Assembly: GCF_905475345.1 (NCBI RefSeq)
Contig: NC_066589.1
Span: forward strand, 4,799,001-4,863,000
Direction: 5' to 3'
Length of the DNA: 64,000 nucleotides
DNA from: Vespula vulgaris
Taxonomy: Eukaryota; Arthropoda; Insecta; Hymenoptera; Vespidae
The stretch's first letter is position 1. Each line of letters begins with the position of its first letter. Positions 13,934-24,020 of this stretch are shown here, piece after piece. Under the pieces are notes generated by a model. The model saw only the letters and a program-made list of their open reading frames with translations. It ran no database searches and was not told the DNA's origin. Both the position numbers and the translations under genes were made by a program.

Positions 13934-14529
13934 GTTTTTCTTCATCGATCAAATAATATCTATCCTTACGATTATAACAAGCGGAGAAATCGATAGAAAT
14001 ATTATTCGTCAAAAAGATTGGTGCATTTAACGTCGAAATGGATCAAGACTTAAGATTTTACGTAACGATTATACAAAAGTTTTCAGATGATTATTATTAT
14101 TATTTCTTTTTTTTTTATATATATATATATATGAGAGAAGAAAAAACGAGATGCATTAGATGAGCTCACAACGAAAATGAAAGTGCTAGATTAGAAATGC
14201 AATTAGCTAGACGCTTCTCAAATTCGTTCTATCTCTCTCCCCCCTTTTTCTTTTATTTATTTATTTTTTCTCTCTTATTCTTTTCTTGTAATGCTCGTGT
14301 GTATATGTTACTTTTCGTATTCATAAAAATGACTCCCGATCTTGTAAGATCGTTGTGTTTCATATACGTATAACTATAATCCTAATATATTACAAATCTC
14401 GAATTCATACGTCGTTCTCTTGATTTTTATTTTTATTTCATTTTTTTTTTGTTTTGTTTTTACTTTGTAGTCGATAATAACGAAGACGTACGAAGTTTAA
14501 TAGTCGACCCTCGTTTCACCTTCTCGTTT

Positions 14530-14555
14530 TATTATTAATATTATTATTATTATTA

Positions 14556-14611
<56 letters not shown>
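14530..14611. repeat. (ATT)n microsatellite
   Basis: About 27 units with two slips. Confidence 0.95.
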
Positions 14612-14612
<1 letters not shown>

Positions 14613-15647
14613 TTGTGATCGAACGAAGTAACAATTAATGAAGAATTCGGTGCATCGAATCGTTTGGCTTCTCATCGAATTTTATCATCGATCACGAATC
14701 GGTGCACGATGCAACGTCATATACAAATATGACGAGCTTTCATTAGAAACATACTGAAGATCTTTATCAATAATCATTTTTTTATTATTTTTTTTATGTT
14801 TTTTCCTTTTTTTTATATATATATTTATTTATTGTAACGAGTCGTCGAACGATCCGAGATTGTTATTTATTTATTTATTTGTTTGTTGGGGGTTGGTCGT
14901 CTTCATTAAAGCTTTTTTATTTTCCTTTGGTTTTTTCTTTTCCTTTTTTTTTTCTTCTCTCCTCTTTCTTCTTCTTTTCTTCTAACTTTTGAAATTTCGT
15001 CGCCACGTTACACGCGTGGAAACGTTCGGTTGGCTCGCTACTAGCACTCTTCACATTTATACTACGTATACCTCCGTGTACATACATGTCGAAATTTGGA
15101 ATACTAAAGATATATTCTTTGACATTAAAAAATATTCAAATAGATACTACTTTTTAATAAAAGGCAAGAAAATTGCTCCGCACGTGGAACGTCTATCTAT
15201 CATGTGTTACATATAACACGCCTGGGCTTACACGATCAATGGAACTCGGACGAACGAATCTCTATTTATTTTTCTTTTCTCTCTCTCTCTCTCCCTCTCT
15301 CTTTTCTATAGTTCACTCCATTACAATTATCTCGTTCGCCGACTAAATCATCTAAAGAAAACATAGATATCTTTACTATGATAATTCGTGACAGAGATAA
15401 GTAAGTGTACGTGTGTATAATAATTTAAGATAAGAGAGAGACGAATTTACTTTATCGTAGATAAAATGAAATATTAATGGATCAACGTATATAATGTTCG
15501 TCCGAGTAGAAAATGAAAGGAAGAGCCAAGCTGTACGCGTTTGGTTTCACACTCCACCGACGTTCTTTCTTTGACGTTCGAACGAGGTGCTGCTGCACGG
15601 TAGACAGAATAGTTTGTTTCCTTTGTTGTTTTTTCCTTTCTTATCTT

Positions 15648-15653
15648 TTTATT
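15648..15653 (-). terminator. candidate polyadenylation signal of the TASK gene
   Basis: AATAAA on the minus strand, about 225 bases after the channel stop codon, is the first clear signal seen downstream. In such AT-rich DNA the hexamer is common, so this is only a plausible site. Confidence 0.3.
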
Positions 15654-15877
15654 TATCCACGAAGAAAGTTGAACTGTTGATATCAGTGCCGTCTTGAAAA
15701 ATTACATCGAAATTTTGGAGAACAAGACGAGACGTTTGTTGAACACGACTTTACTTGGCCATCGACTTTTAGTCGTTGATCGAACATAGAAATGTTTGGC
15801 TTTTCTATGGACGATCAGACGGACTCTCGTCTTGGCTGACGTTCTATCGAATTTAACGAAGAAGCATAAGAACGTTG

Positions 15878-16966
15878 TCAGATACTGGCACGATGTTGAT
15901 GCAACGTTTGTAATTGTAACAACGGCGTCAACTGGGGTGGTCTTAATTCGGCACGTTGATTCGGTTGTGAAAATTGCTGCATCGGTAAGAGATGAGAAAT
16001 CTTGCCGGGTGAGCGACGAACCGTAAAACGCGGTCTCCGGCGTTTCTTTTGAAAGCCGGTACAGCGACAGCTACATACTGATGCCTCGTCGTCCAACGAA
16101 ACTGTTTCACCGTGATTACCGACTCGCTCCGACAATATCGAGCCGTTTGCAGTTATCACATCACCTTCCAAACGTACTGCTTCCTGTACAGCCTATTAAT
16201 TAAGTCGACAAGTAATCGTAATATTTCTTAAAAAGGGAAATTCAAGCATGCGTCAAAAGTCGTATTAATCTTTCACAAATATAAATATAATCTAAGTATC
16301 ACCTGCAAAGCTTCGGCCTCGTCTCGTCTCTCGTCCTCGGTATTCATCGTGACGAATCTCAGGACCAACAAATTAAGGGAGGCCGCAACGATGGCCAATC
16401 CAAAGAGTATGAATATCAAGGCAAACATTACGTACTCTGGCTTATTATCCAGAGCATTGTCCTTTTGAAGAGCTACCATATCACCGAAGCCTATGGTCGT
16501 CAGAGTGATGAAGCAATAATAAATGGAATCGAAATAGGACCACCCTTCGTATCTGGAAAACGCTGCTGCACCACCAGCGATGGTCAGACACGATAAGGTC
16601 GTCACAACGCAGATCAAATTTATCTCCGAAGCCTATAACAATTTCATTCAGATATTTATGTATGTATCTCTTGATCTTAATACTAAGGAATATATTTCTT
16701 ACATTGCTCGCAGATCTAACTAAGATATATCTAAGGAGAGATATTGATTCAAACTCTACCTGGACATCCTTACAATTCAGAAGACTCTTTACGTTCCGTA
16801 TCACAACGGATGAGAACTTGTTAAGGCGTTCGCCTATACTCTGGAACATCACGAGTCCTAATGGGATTCCAACGATTCCATAGAACATCGTGAAGAGTTT
16901 ACCGCTTATGGTATTTGGCGTTGAGTGTCCGTAACCTGTATAAACGATTATTCAATTAGAGAGATG

Positions 16967-17017
<51 letters not shown>

Positions 17018-18437
17018 TCATTTAACGAGCTATAAAAGATAAAAATATTCTTGAAGGTGGATAGAGTATTCAAGTTAATTCATGTTTTAAGAATTCTTTT
17101 TCGTTCGTCCTCTTTCAGATACTTCTTTTTTTCTTTTCTTTTCTTTTTTTTTCCTTTTTTTTTTCATATCTCTCTATAAGTTGATTGATATAATTATTAA
17201 CATTGTGAAATTCTTATAAAACGGGTTACCAACTTCACAGACACGAGGAGCTTTTCAAGAACTCGCATATCCACAGAGTGAGAAGTTCGTAGGCAAGTCC
17301 TTTTATATCCTCTATCAAAGTCAAGTTCTTACTCGAACAAGCTGAGAAAAAGTTTGTGGGAAAGCTTCGCAAAGTGAGACAGACATTCGTTTAACGATAG
17401 TGCACACGCCATCTTCGAAAAGTTTTCTCGTTTAAGACTTTTCGAAGTGCAACACTAAATGGTATTACAAAATAGTAATAATCACCGATTGTGGTGAGAA
17501 CCGTGGTTGCATAGTAGAAAGCACCCGCAAACTTCCATTGCTGGCCTGCCTTGTGTGGCTCCGTTTTCAGAACCACGGTTTCCATGATTTTAAAATCGTC
17601 CTCGCTGATATTGTACTTGCGTATGACCATTTTCTCAATGGCTGTAAACAGATAAGTATAACGATTAAAATCTCAGTTTGATCTTTCTTTTTCTTTTTTT
17701 CTTCTTCTTTTTTTTTTTTTTAAATTTGAACAATTTTTACTTTAGATATTAGACCTTGTATCCTTGACTATTAAAACTTTGAATAAAGTAATTTACATGT
17801 CCTGATATATGTTTTACAACTCACGCGCAACCCAATTTTTTTCCTGTCTACGAAAGAATTACATAATCTAAAAGTTATGATATAATTTTCAATGTTTTGT
17901 ATGTATGATATAACTAATATATAATCACATAATATATCAACTTATACCAAGTATAATATAATATAAAATTAAAAATAATTAACATCAAATTAAAAAGATC
18001 GAAAACTTAGTATGTCTATATACACATACACACACACATACGCATACAGACACAATAAAAATAAATAAAACTTAACTAATACAATATATATTTGTATAAA
18101 GTCCTTTTGACTTCCAAACGATATGACAACATATAGATTTAAGTTGGGACAAAGAAATAAATGTTTTACTTCATTTCATCTATCCTTTTCTAAATCCTAT
18201 AATCTCTTAATCCACTATCATCCGGATCACTATCAACCGGATCAATCCGACAGCAAACATGTTCAAAGATATTAAATGTTCAACAGGATATTGTGTTTTC
18301 TTTTTATTACCATCCAGTGCTTCCTTGCGTCGTTTCTCCGTCTCGGACTCGAGAACGTCGAAGATCGCAGCGCCGACGAGGAGGTAGGTGAATGTAGAGA
18401 CGATCAACGATAGGGTCCGGACGTTTTGTTTCTTCAT
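15878..18437 (-). CDS. two-pore-domain potassium channel, TASK (KCNK3/KCNK9-like) subfamily
   Basis: Five coding exons, 18437-18311, 17641-17486, 16935-16760, 16632-16303 and 16183-15878, splice with phases 1, 1, 0 and 0 into 364 aa ending in TGA. The start MKKQNVRTLSLIVSTFTYLL is the diagnostic TASK N-terminus and TM1. Filter 1 is TIGYG with His98 right behind it, the extracellular pH-sensing position of TASK channels. Asn53 (YNIS) is a glycosylation sequon at the usual TASK position. TM2 and TM3 flank a cytoplasmic loop, filter 2 is TIGFGD (Asp204), and VLRFVT at 243-248 follows TM4 where vertebrate TASKs have VLRFMT. Residue numbers match the vertebrate channels exactly over the core. The protein should form a dimeric, acid-sensitive background K+ leak channel in the plasma membrane. 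It resembles fly Task6/Task7; I cannot tell which is the closer orthologue. The C-terminal tail is short (about 101 aa) and variable, as in the family. Confidence 0.95.
16965..17016. repeat. (AAT)n in TASK intron 2
   Basis: Lies 30 bases upstream (on the gene strand) of the acceptor of coding exon 3, between the T-rich tract and the body of the intron. Confidence 0.95.
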
Positions 18438-18454
18438 TCTCTAGTGAGCCACAT
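18434..18454 (-). CDS. six-codon upstream ORF overlapping the TASK start codon
   Basis: An ATG at 18454-18452 opens the frame M-W-L-T-R-E and stops at TGA (18436-18434). The stop shares two bases with the channel ATG (18437-18435), forming an ATGA overlap. Such short overlapping uORFs can lower initiation at the main start or feed reinitiation. The ORF is certain; a function is inferred. Confidence 0.5.
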   Translation of the reverse strand: MWLTRE

Positions 18455-18463
18455 GCTCACTAG
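18441..18463 (-). promoter_or_regulatory. hairpin in the TASK 5' leader
   Basis: CTAGTGAGC and GCTCACTAG form a perfect 9-bp stem with a 5-base loop, ending three bases before the TASK start codon on the mRNA. The loop carries the ATG of the short uORF. A stem at this place would be met by scanning ribosomes just before the start. Seen directly; regulatory use is inference. Confidence 0.55.
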
Positions 18464-18614
18464 CAGGGCCCCAGCCCTAACTACTTGCATCGCTCAGTGA
18501 GTTACGTTTTGCTCTTTTGGGCCCATGTCGAGCCTCTTTTTGTCTCTCTTTCTCCTTCCAAAGGTCGATGCCGAAAAACAAAAAAAAAAGGAAGCACCCT
18601 TCGATCTTCCAACG

Positions 18615-20502
18615 CTACAGTTCTTCCTGCTGTTCTTCGTTCCACTTCTTAGGTCTGCTGTCTTCTTCCTTGCCAGGACTGTTCTGCAGTCGTTCTCGTT
18701 TATCTGTAATGGAGATCTTACGATTTGATTTTATGAACTCTTTAACATTCAATCACGATCGTTTTCTCACTATTTTTTTGTTTATAATTTGTTCATTTTA
18801 TTTGTACTTGTTAGAACATCGTCGAAGAATATCGGTTTGTTTGTTTGTTTTTTTTCTATTTTTGTAAATTGTAGACGTAATTGTAATTAGACATAAGTCC
18901 AATAAAATTGTTTGACGATTTGATACGAATTGTCAAGCTTTGAAAAATTTCTACACGATCATCTAAATGTCATATGTTCTTTCTTTGTTATTTTTCTTTT
19001 TTTTTTTTTTGTATTTTTTCCTCTTCAACTCAAGTACATTTAAATGCAGTCAGAAGAAGAGTTCGAATGTAATCACATACTTTTATGCGACCTGTTTTTT
19101 ATTTTTTATTATTTTTTTTTTGTAATATAAATACGTTTAAATAGTATCAAAATATTGATCAAAGGGGCTGCGATGAAATATGTATTCGTTAAAAAATAAC
19201 ATATTGAAAGCGCAAATAGACTTTTAACGATGCAATTTGTTATACGCGTTGTAAGAAAAAAAGAAAAAAGAAATGAAAAAGATTTACTCCTGACGACAAT
19301 TTTTAGAACGAATCTCACTTTATCTCGAAATACTTTTAAAACCATTTTTCTTTTCTCTTTCTTTCTTTTTTTATTTTTTTAATACTTTCCTACAATATAG
19401 CAGTGTGCAACCAATTCCGAATATGAGAGATTCGTTTCGGTGACGAAAACAAATTATTTTTGTCGCACCAAGCGAAGCGATCAAGTGGAATTGGGTTAAA
19501 GTAATATTCTTTTCGGTCTTGCGCGTTGCTAGGATCGAATTTGATTGACGACAAGAAAGAAAGAAATAGAAAGAGGAAAAGAGTTCGAACGTTCTAAAAA
19601 GTCAATCGCTTTTGTTTCTTTCCGGTTAACACACGCGATAAAGGATAAATGAGAGTAAGAGAAAAGAAAAGAGTGTAAAAAAACAAAGAAAGACGTGATG
19701 AAGTGGACTGCTAACTACAAGATGAACCATTTTAAAGTTTTAGCAATCGTTTCGACTGCCCCAATAAACTTTTTATACGTAAGTTAGAAGAATTGTAAGT
19801 TAAATAATATTAATGATCGATGAGAAACAAAAAAAGAAAAGAAAGAATTGATGATTAATATTATTTAAAAAATATTATTTAAACAATTTTACAATTAAAT
19901 AAAAATTGAACACTTTTAATCTGGACCATTAATAAAAGTGATTTATATATAAATAAATAAAAATTAGAGTTGAATATTAAGTTTTACCAATCGCTTTTGT
20001 TGTCAATTTTATTATTACTTCTTTTTCCCATACAATTTGCAAATTAAATCAATCGATTTTGATCGTCTATAAAATATTTAAAAGATTAAACACGTCATAA
20101 CTCTTTATTTGGATCATCCTATGGTTAAGATAACATCTATAATATTATAATTTATAATTAACAAATATCAAATTAAACAGACATTGTAACAATTCAATCG
20201 AACACTTTGTATTATTTAACAATTCATATTATTAATATTATTTAAAAACAATTTATCAGTAAAATTAAACGGACTATAACAATTTATCTGGATCATTGTA
20301 TATAAACATATTATAAAAACTAATAATTATTACACATTATATTGTATATGTATGTATATATAAAAATAAATAAATAAATAAAAAATAAAGTCGAAGAAAA
20401 CTCACCTGCAACTTGTCTCGGGTTTTTCTTTACGTACGATGAAGGATTAAGCAGTATGATATGGCAGTGCTTTCGCTGCTCCCACTGCCACGTTCCCTCC
20501 AT
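18615..20502 (-). CDS. candidate spliced upstream ORF in the TASK 5' leader (about 61 codons)
   Basis: A 5' exon at 20538-20406 has a T-rich TTTTAG acceptor before it and a GCAG|GTGAGT donor after it. It contains an ATG at 20502 (MEGTWQWEQRKH...RQVA) and ends in phase 1. The first reasonable acceptor upstream of the channel start is ATTACAG at 18704, and joining there keeps the frame open for 29 more codons (DKRERLQNSP...EEQQEEL) to a TAG at 18617-18615, 177 bases before the channel ATG. No known domain is seen; the second half is highly charged. It could be a translated uORF, or the exon may be plain 5' UTR or belong to another transcript. Confidence 0.35.
19727..20320. repeat. diverged tandem repeat, period about 178 bp (half-unit about 90 bp)
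   Basis: Recurring segments such as GAACACTTTTAATCTGGACC (19905), a TTTATTTGGATCATC segment (about 20107) and TTTATCTGGATCATTG (about 20283) mark three to four old copies. It lies in the presumed first intron of the TASK transcript. Confidence 0.5.
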
Positions 20503-21028
20503 TCCTTAATTTAGAATGCCGGACGGTTTCAGTGCCGACTAAAAATAATAATAATATAAATAATTAGATTAAACTAAATGATTAGATCGAATGAAAGAGA
20601 ACAATTTTTATCGAACGTGATATTTCATATTCGATAAATATATCTATCAAGTATTTACGAAAGATACACAAAATTCAAAACTCTCTTTTTGTTCCTGCTA
20701 CGATCGATCGAAAATAAAAAGAAAATAAAAACGAAAAGGAAAAGAGGAAAAAAAATTGGAAATCGGTGCAATTTTAACATTCCACGTGTCATCCCGTTTC
20801 TATTTCTGCTATTCTTTGCCTTAATGGATTTATCGATCGACGAAAACTAATTCGTGAGATTCGAGTATCGGTGGATTTGAGCGACGTACCATTTAACTGA
20901 TTCAACTTTCAAATTTTAATTCTTCTTTTTTCTTTTTCTTTACTCAAAAATTAAAGATTAGAAAGAGAAGAAACTAGTCTTAAAATAGAAACATACCAAC
21001 ATTGTATGATACAAGTAGTACATACATA

Positions 21029-21029
<1 letters not shown>

Positions 21030-21070
<41 letters not shown>
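21030..21070. repeat. (TA)n microsatellite
   Basis: Pure TA run of 41 bases. Confidence 0.95.
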
Positions 21071-21072
<2 letters not shown>

Positions 21073-21201
21073 GCACGCATTACAATCGATGTAATACTAA
21101 CACACACCGTTTTGAAAAGGCTCGATCCTTTATTTACTCTTCTTGTTTTCTTGGCTACTCAAAAAGGTTGATTAAGTAAACGTTGTTCGAGATTCGAAAA
21201 G

Positions 21202-21227
21202 GGTAGGTAGGTAGGTAGGTAGGTAGT
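21202..21227. repeat. (GTAG)n microsatellite
   Basis: Six GTAG units. Confidence 0.9.
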
Positions 21228-21457
21228 GTTTTTAGTAGTCGTGTTTCGCTTCTTCACAACCTATATACACATATACCTACATATAAGGGCTCAACTCGTT
21301 CGCATTAGAAGTGGATGTTTGCGGTTCACTAGCCAAGATTGCATCTTGCGATATCAAAGGGTTGAAACTCTGCTTTTCGAGAGACAGCAGGGATGCTAGG
21401 GCACGGATGAGAATCTCGGTAATTGGTACTAGACGATCTTGAGAGATACCTTCGTTA

Positions 21458-21458
<1 letters not shown>

Positions 21459-21488
<30 letters not shown>

Positions 21489-21582
21489 ACTCTCTTTTTT
21501 ATTTTCACTTTCTTTTATTCAACATACATACATACATACATACATACATACATACATACATACATACATACATGAATACATG

Positions 21583-21633
<51 letters not shown>
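21459..21633. repeat. compound (CT)n, (CATA)n, (TA)n block
   Basis: CT run 21459-21484, CATA run 21522-21573, TA run 21588-21633. Confidence 0.95.
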
Positions 21634-21638
<5 letters not shown>

Positions 21639-22199
21639 GACATATAATGTTGTATTCGAAAATGATTGATAAATTTAACGAAACTTGATGAATTGATTGA
21701 TAAAGTTAACTTTCATTTTTACATGAACGATGATCGTAAAATGAAAAAAAAAAAAATATATAAGACCCTTAGACCTTGAAAGGTTTTTCACTCATGCATT
21801 TCAATTTCAAGGTTGACACCAGACAGATTCGTTTTATAAGAAACTACCAATGTTTTCCCATCGAATTTATGCCCCGCGAAATCTTAGGTCGCAAGCTATC
21901 ATAAAAATTTCGCGGGGTGCATATTTTAGGGTATCCAAATCGTGTAGAAATCCTCTTATCCATAGTATAATTTTGGAAGCTAAGAAATTCGATTTAACGC
22001 GTGGCAATATATTTATCGAAGAAAAATTGATATCAAAATCGTTATGTTCATCTTCTTCTTCTTTTCTTTTTCTTTTGAGAAATAAAAAAGAAAACGAAAA
22101 AAAAAGAAGACATCTTGCTCCGTTGAAAAGAAATAGAAGTAGAAGAAAAAGAAGAAAAAGAAGAAGATGATAAAAAAAAAGAGGGAACGAGAGAGACAT

Positions 22200-22430
22200 A
22201 GAGGGGAAGGGAGAGAGAGAGAGAGAGAGAGAGAAGGAAGAAAAAGAAGAATATAAAAGAGCGGGAAATATCACTCCAAAGAGTTGCGACGACATTCCCT
22301 TGCAACTCTTCGAACGATCTATTCCCAAAGAGAAACGAGTAAGTTTCAACGACCTTACAAAGAAAAGTAGTGAAGGAGGGAGAGGGAGGGAAGGAGAGGG
22401 GGAGGGGGAGAGAGAGAGAGAGAGAGATCC
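22200..22430. repeat. purine-rich tract with (GA)n and (GGGA)n
   Basis: Almost pure purine on the plus strand at 22180-22258 and 22365-22428, a candidate for triplex (H-DNA) structure. Confidence 0.7.
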
Positions 22431-22680
22431 AAAAAGTTTTAAAGTCATAACTCTTTAGAAAGTTACACGCATTCGGTAACTTTCGTGAGAAAGTTTATAC
22501 GATTCATTCCATGAGAAAAACTGGAGAGGTGCTCATCTAATTTGACTATTCTTTCGCCAATTCACTTTTACAATTGTCTAACTTTTACTACAGATTTTAT
22601 ATCTAAGTAGATAGATACGTCGATCTGACATAGCTAAACTCTATGATACTTTCTTCTTTTCTTTTTTTTTTTTTATTTTT

Positions 22681-22985
22681 TTTTCGATTACACTTGCAGT
22701 TCGCGAGTTTGTATTAGAAATGTATTAGAAATAGTATTCGATACTCCATATTTTAGATTGATATAATTAAGTAAATTTGATAATAATGTGTTTTACACTT
22801 TATTATACATGACACTCTTTAATACTTTTTTTTTCTCATTCATGATTTATTCGATTGGCAATCGCAGTTCGAGTTTATTTTAGAAATCTGTTAGAAACAA
22901 TATAACAGTATTTAAGATATATCACACTCGTACTCGTTAGTATAATTAAATGAATTTGATAATAACGTGACGCTAACGGTGCAAC
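22681..22985. repeat. diverged tandem duplication, about 165 bp
   Basis: Both copies run in the same order: TCGATT, GCAGTTCG-GAGTTT, TTAGAAAT-TGTTAGAAA, then ATATAATTAA-T-AATTTGATAATAA, at 22686 onward and at 22851 onward. Confidence 0.65.
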
Positions 22986-23652
22986 ACCAGCATTAATTAA
23001 TCCATGCTCTGAAGATCAGCTTAAGTACTCATTATGTATAATTACAGTGAACGTGTTAATAACATACCGTACTTATTCATGCATTGGAAATTATGATTAA
23101 TTAAACATAATTTCATAGTTGATAAGATCGAACGGAATGAAGTCAGGAACCAATTTTTGTTTCTTCTTGAAAAAAAAAATAATAATAATGATAAATAAAA
23201 AAGAAATAAAGATATATAAAAAAAAGAAAATAATAAATTTGTTATTTTTATTGAAATCGATAATTATCTCTCGAGGACAAATGGAACTAAATAAAAATAA
23301 AAATCGATCGTTGTTTGTATCCAATCTTTATCATTTACTTTTTATCTACCACACTTTTCTTCGGAAAAACAGGGTAGAAAGAAATCCTTTTTTATTTTTC
23401 TTTCGAGATAACACTCGAAGTACCCAGTTACAAAGTTGTTACATTGTATCGTATAGATCTTCACTTGTATTAACCGACGCTATTAACCTACAATCTCACG
23501 AATGACGTCTACGAATGAAACCACCCCCCACATTATGTGTCTCCCAACTATACATATATTTATGTTTTTATAACTTCGAAAGAATACCTCCGGTGAAAAG
23601 TATTCTATCAATAGAGCTTATTTTCACTCAACACGTTTATTTTCTTCTTTCT

Positions 23653-23667
23653 CCCCCCCCCCCCCCC
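23653..23667. repeat. poly-C run
   Basis: Fifteen consecutive C, unusual in this AT-rich window and a possible assembly or sequencing weak point. Confidence 0.95.
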
Positions 23668-23811
23668 GACCCTCTCCATCAATATACGAAATAAATCCGT
23701 CGTTTTTTTTTTTTTTCTAAAGATTTTCTAAAGACTGATTATATTTCGTTGAAATAATAAAAGCTTCTCGGGTGTAAGCGTTGAAATTTCTTAATAAATC
23801 AGTAGTGGGTC

Positions 23812-24020
23812 AAGAAAGTTTTTAGAGGAGTTTTAAAAAATCAATTATTCCTTTTCGAGACCCACTTTTTTTTTCTAAAACTAATTTCTTATTTTTCATA
23901 TTATGAAAGTGCCTGGGAACATTTTTACGATCTGAACGAAAAAAAAATATATATATATATATAATAAGTCCAAAAAGCCTCGAAAAATAGGTTAATTGAT
24001 TTTCGAAACTCATCTAGAGA
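23812..24020. mobile_element. foldback (MITE-like) element, copy 1
   Basis: The left arm (about 23812-23860) and the right arm (about 23977-24020) are imperfect inverted copies sharing the core TTTTAGA-GAGTTTT-AAAATCAATTA-CTTTTCGAG. The centre is AT-rich with a short (TA)n. The left arm itself is closed by AGTGGGTC (23804-23811) and GACCCACT (23859-23866). No coding capacity. It belongs to the same family as the element at 42359-42556. Confidence 0.55.

Larger units (their letters stand above)
7201..15647. other. intergenic stretch between the ZAD promoter and the TASK 3' end
   Basis: Mostly T-rich on the plus strand with many microsatellites. No exon with usable splice sites or recognisable protein was seen. 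Confidence 0.55.

Noticed and set aside
15796..16026. Plus-strand frame opposite the TASK last exon
   Set aside because: Shadow of the true minus-strand coding exon.
21867..22448. 193-codon minus-strand frame
   Set aside because: Almost entirely Ser/Leu/Phe/Pro from purine repeats on the other strand; a low-complexity artefact.
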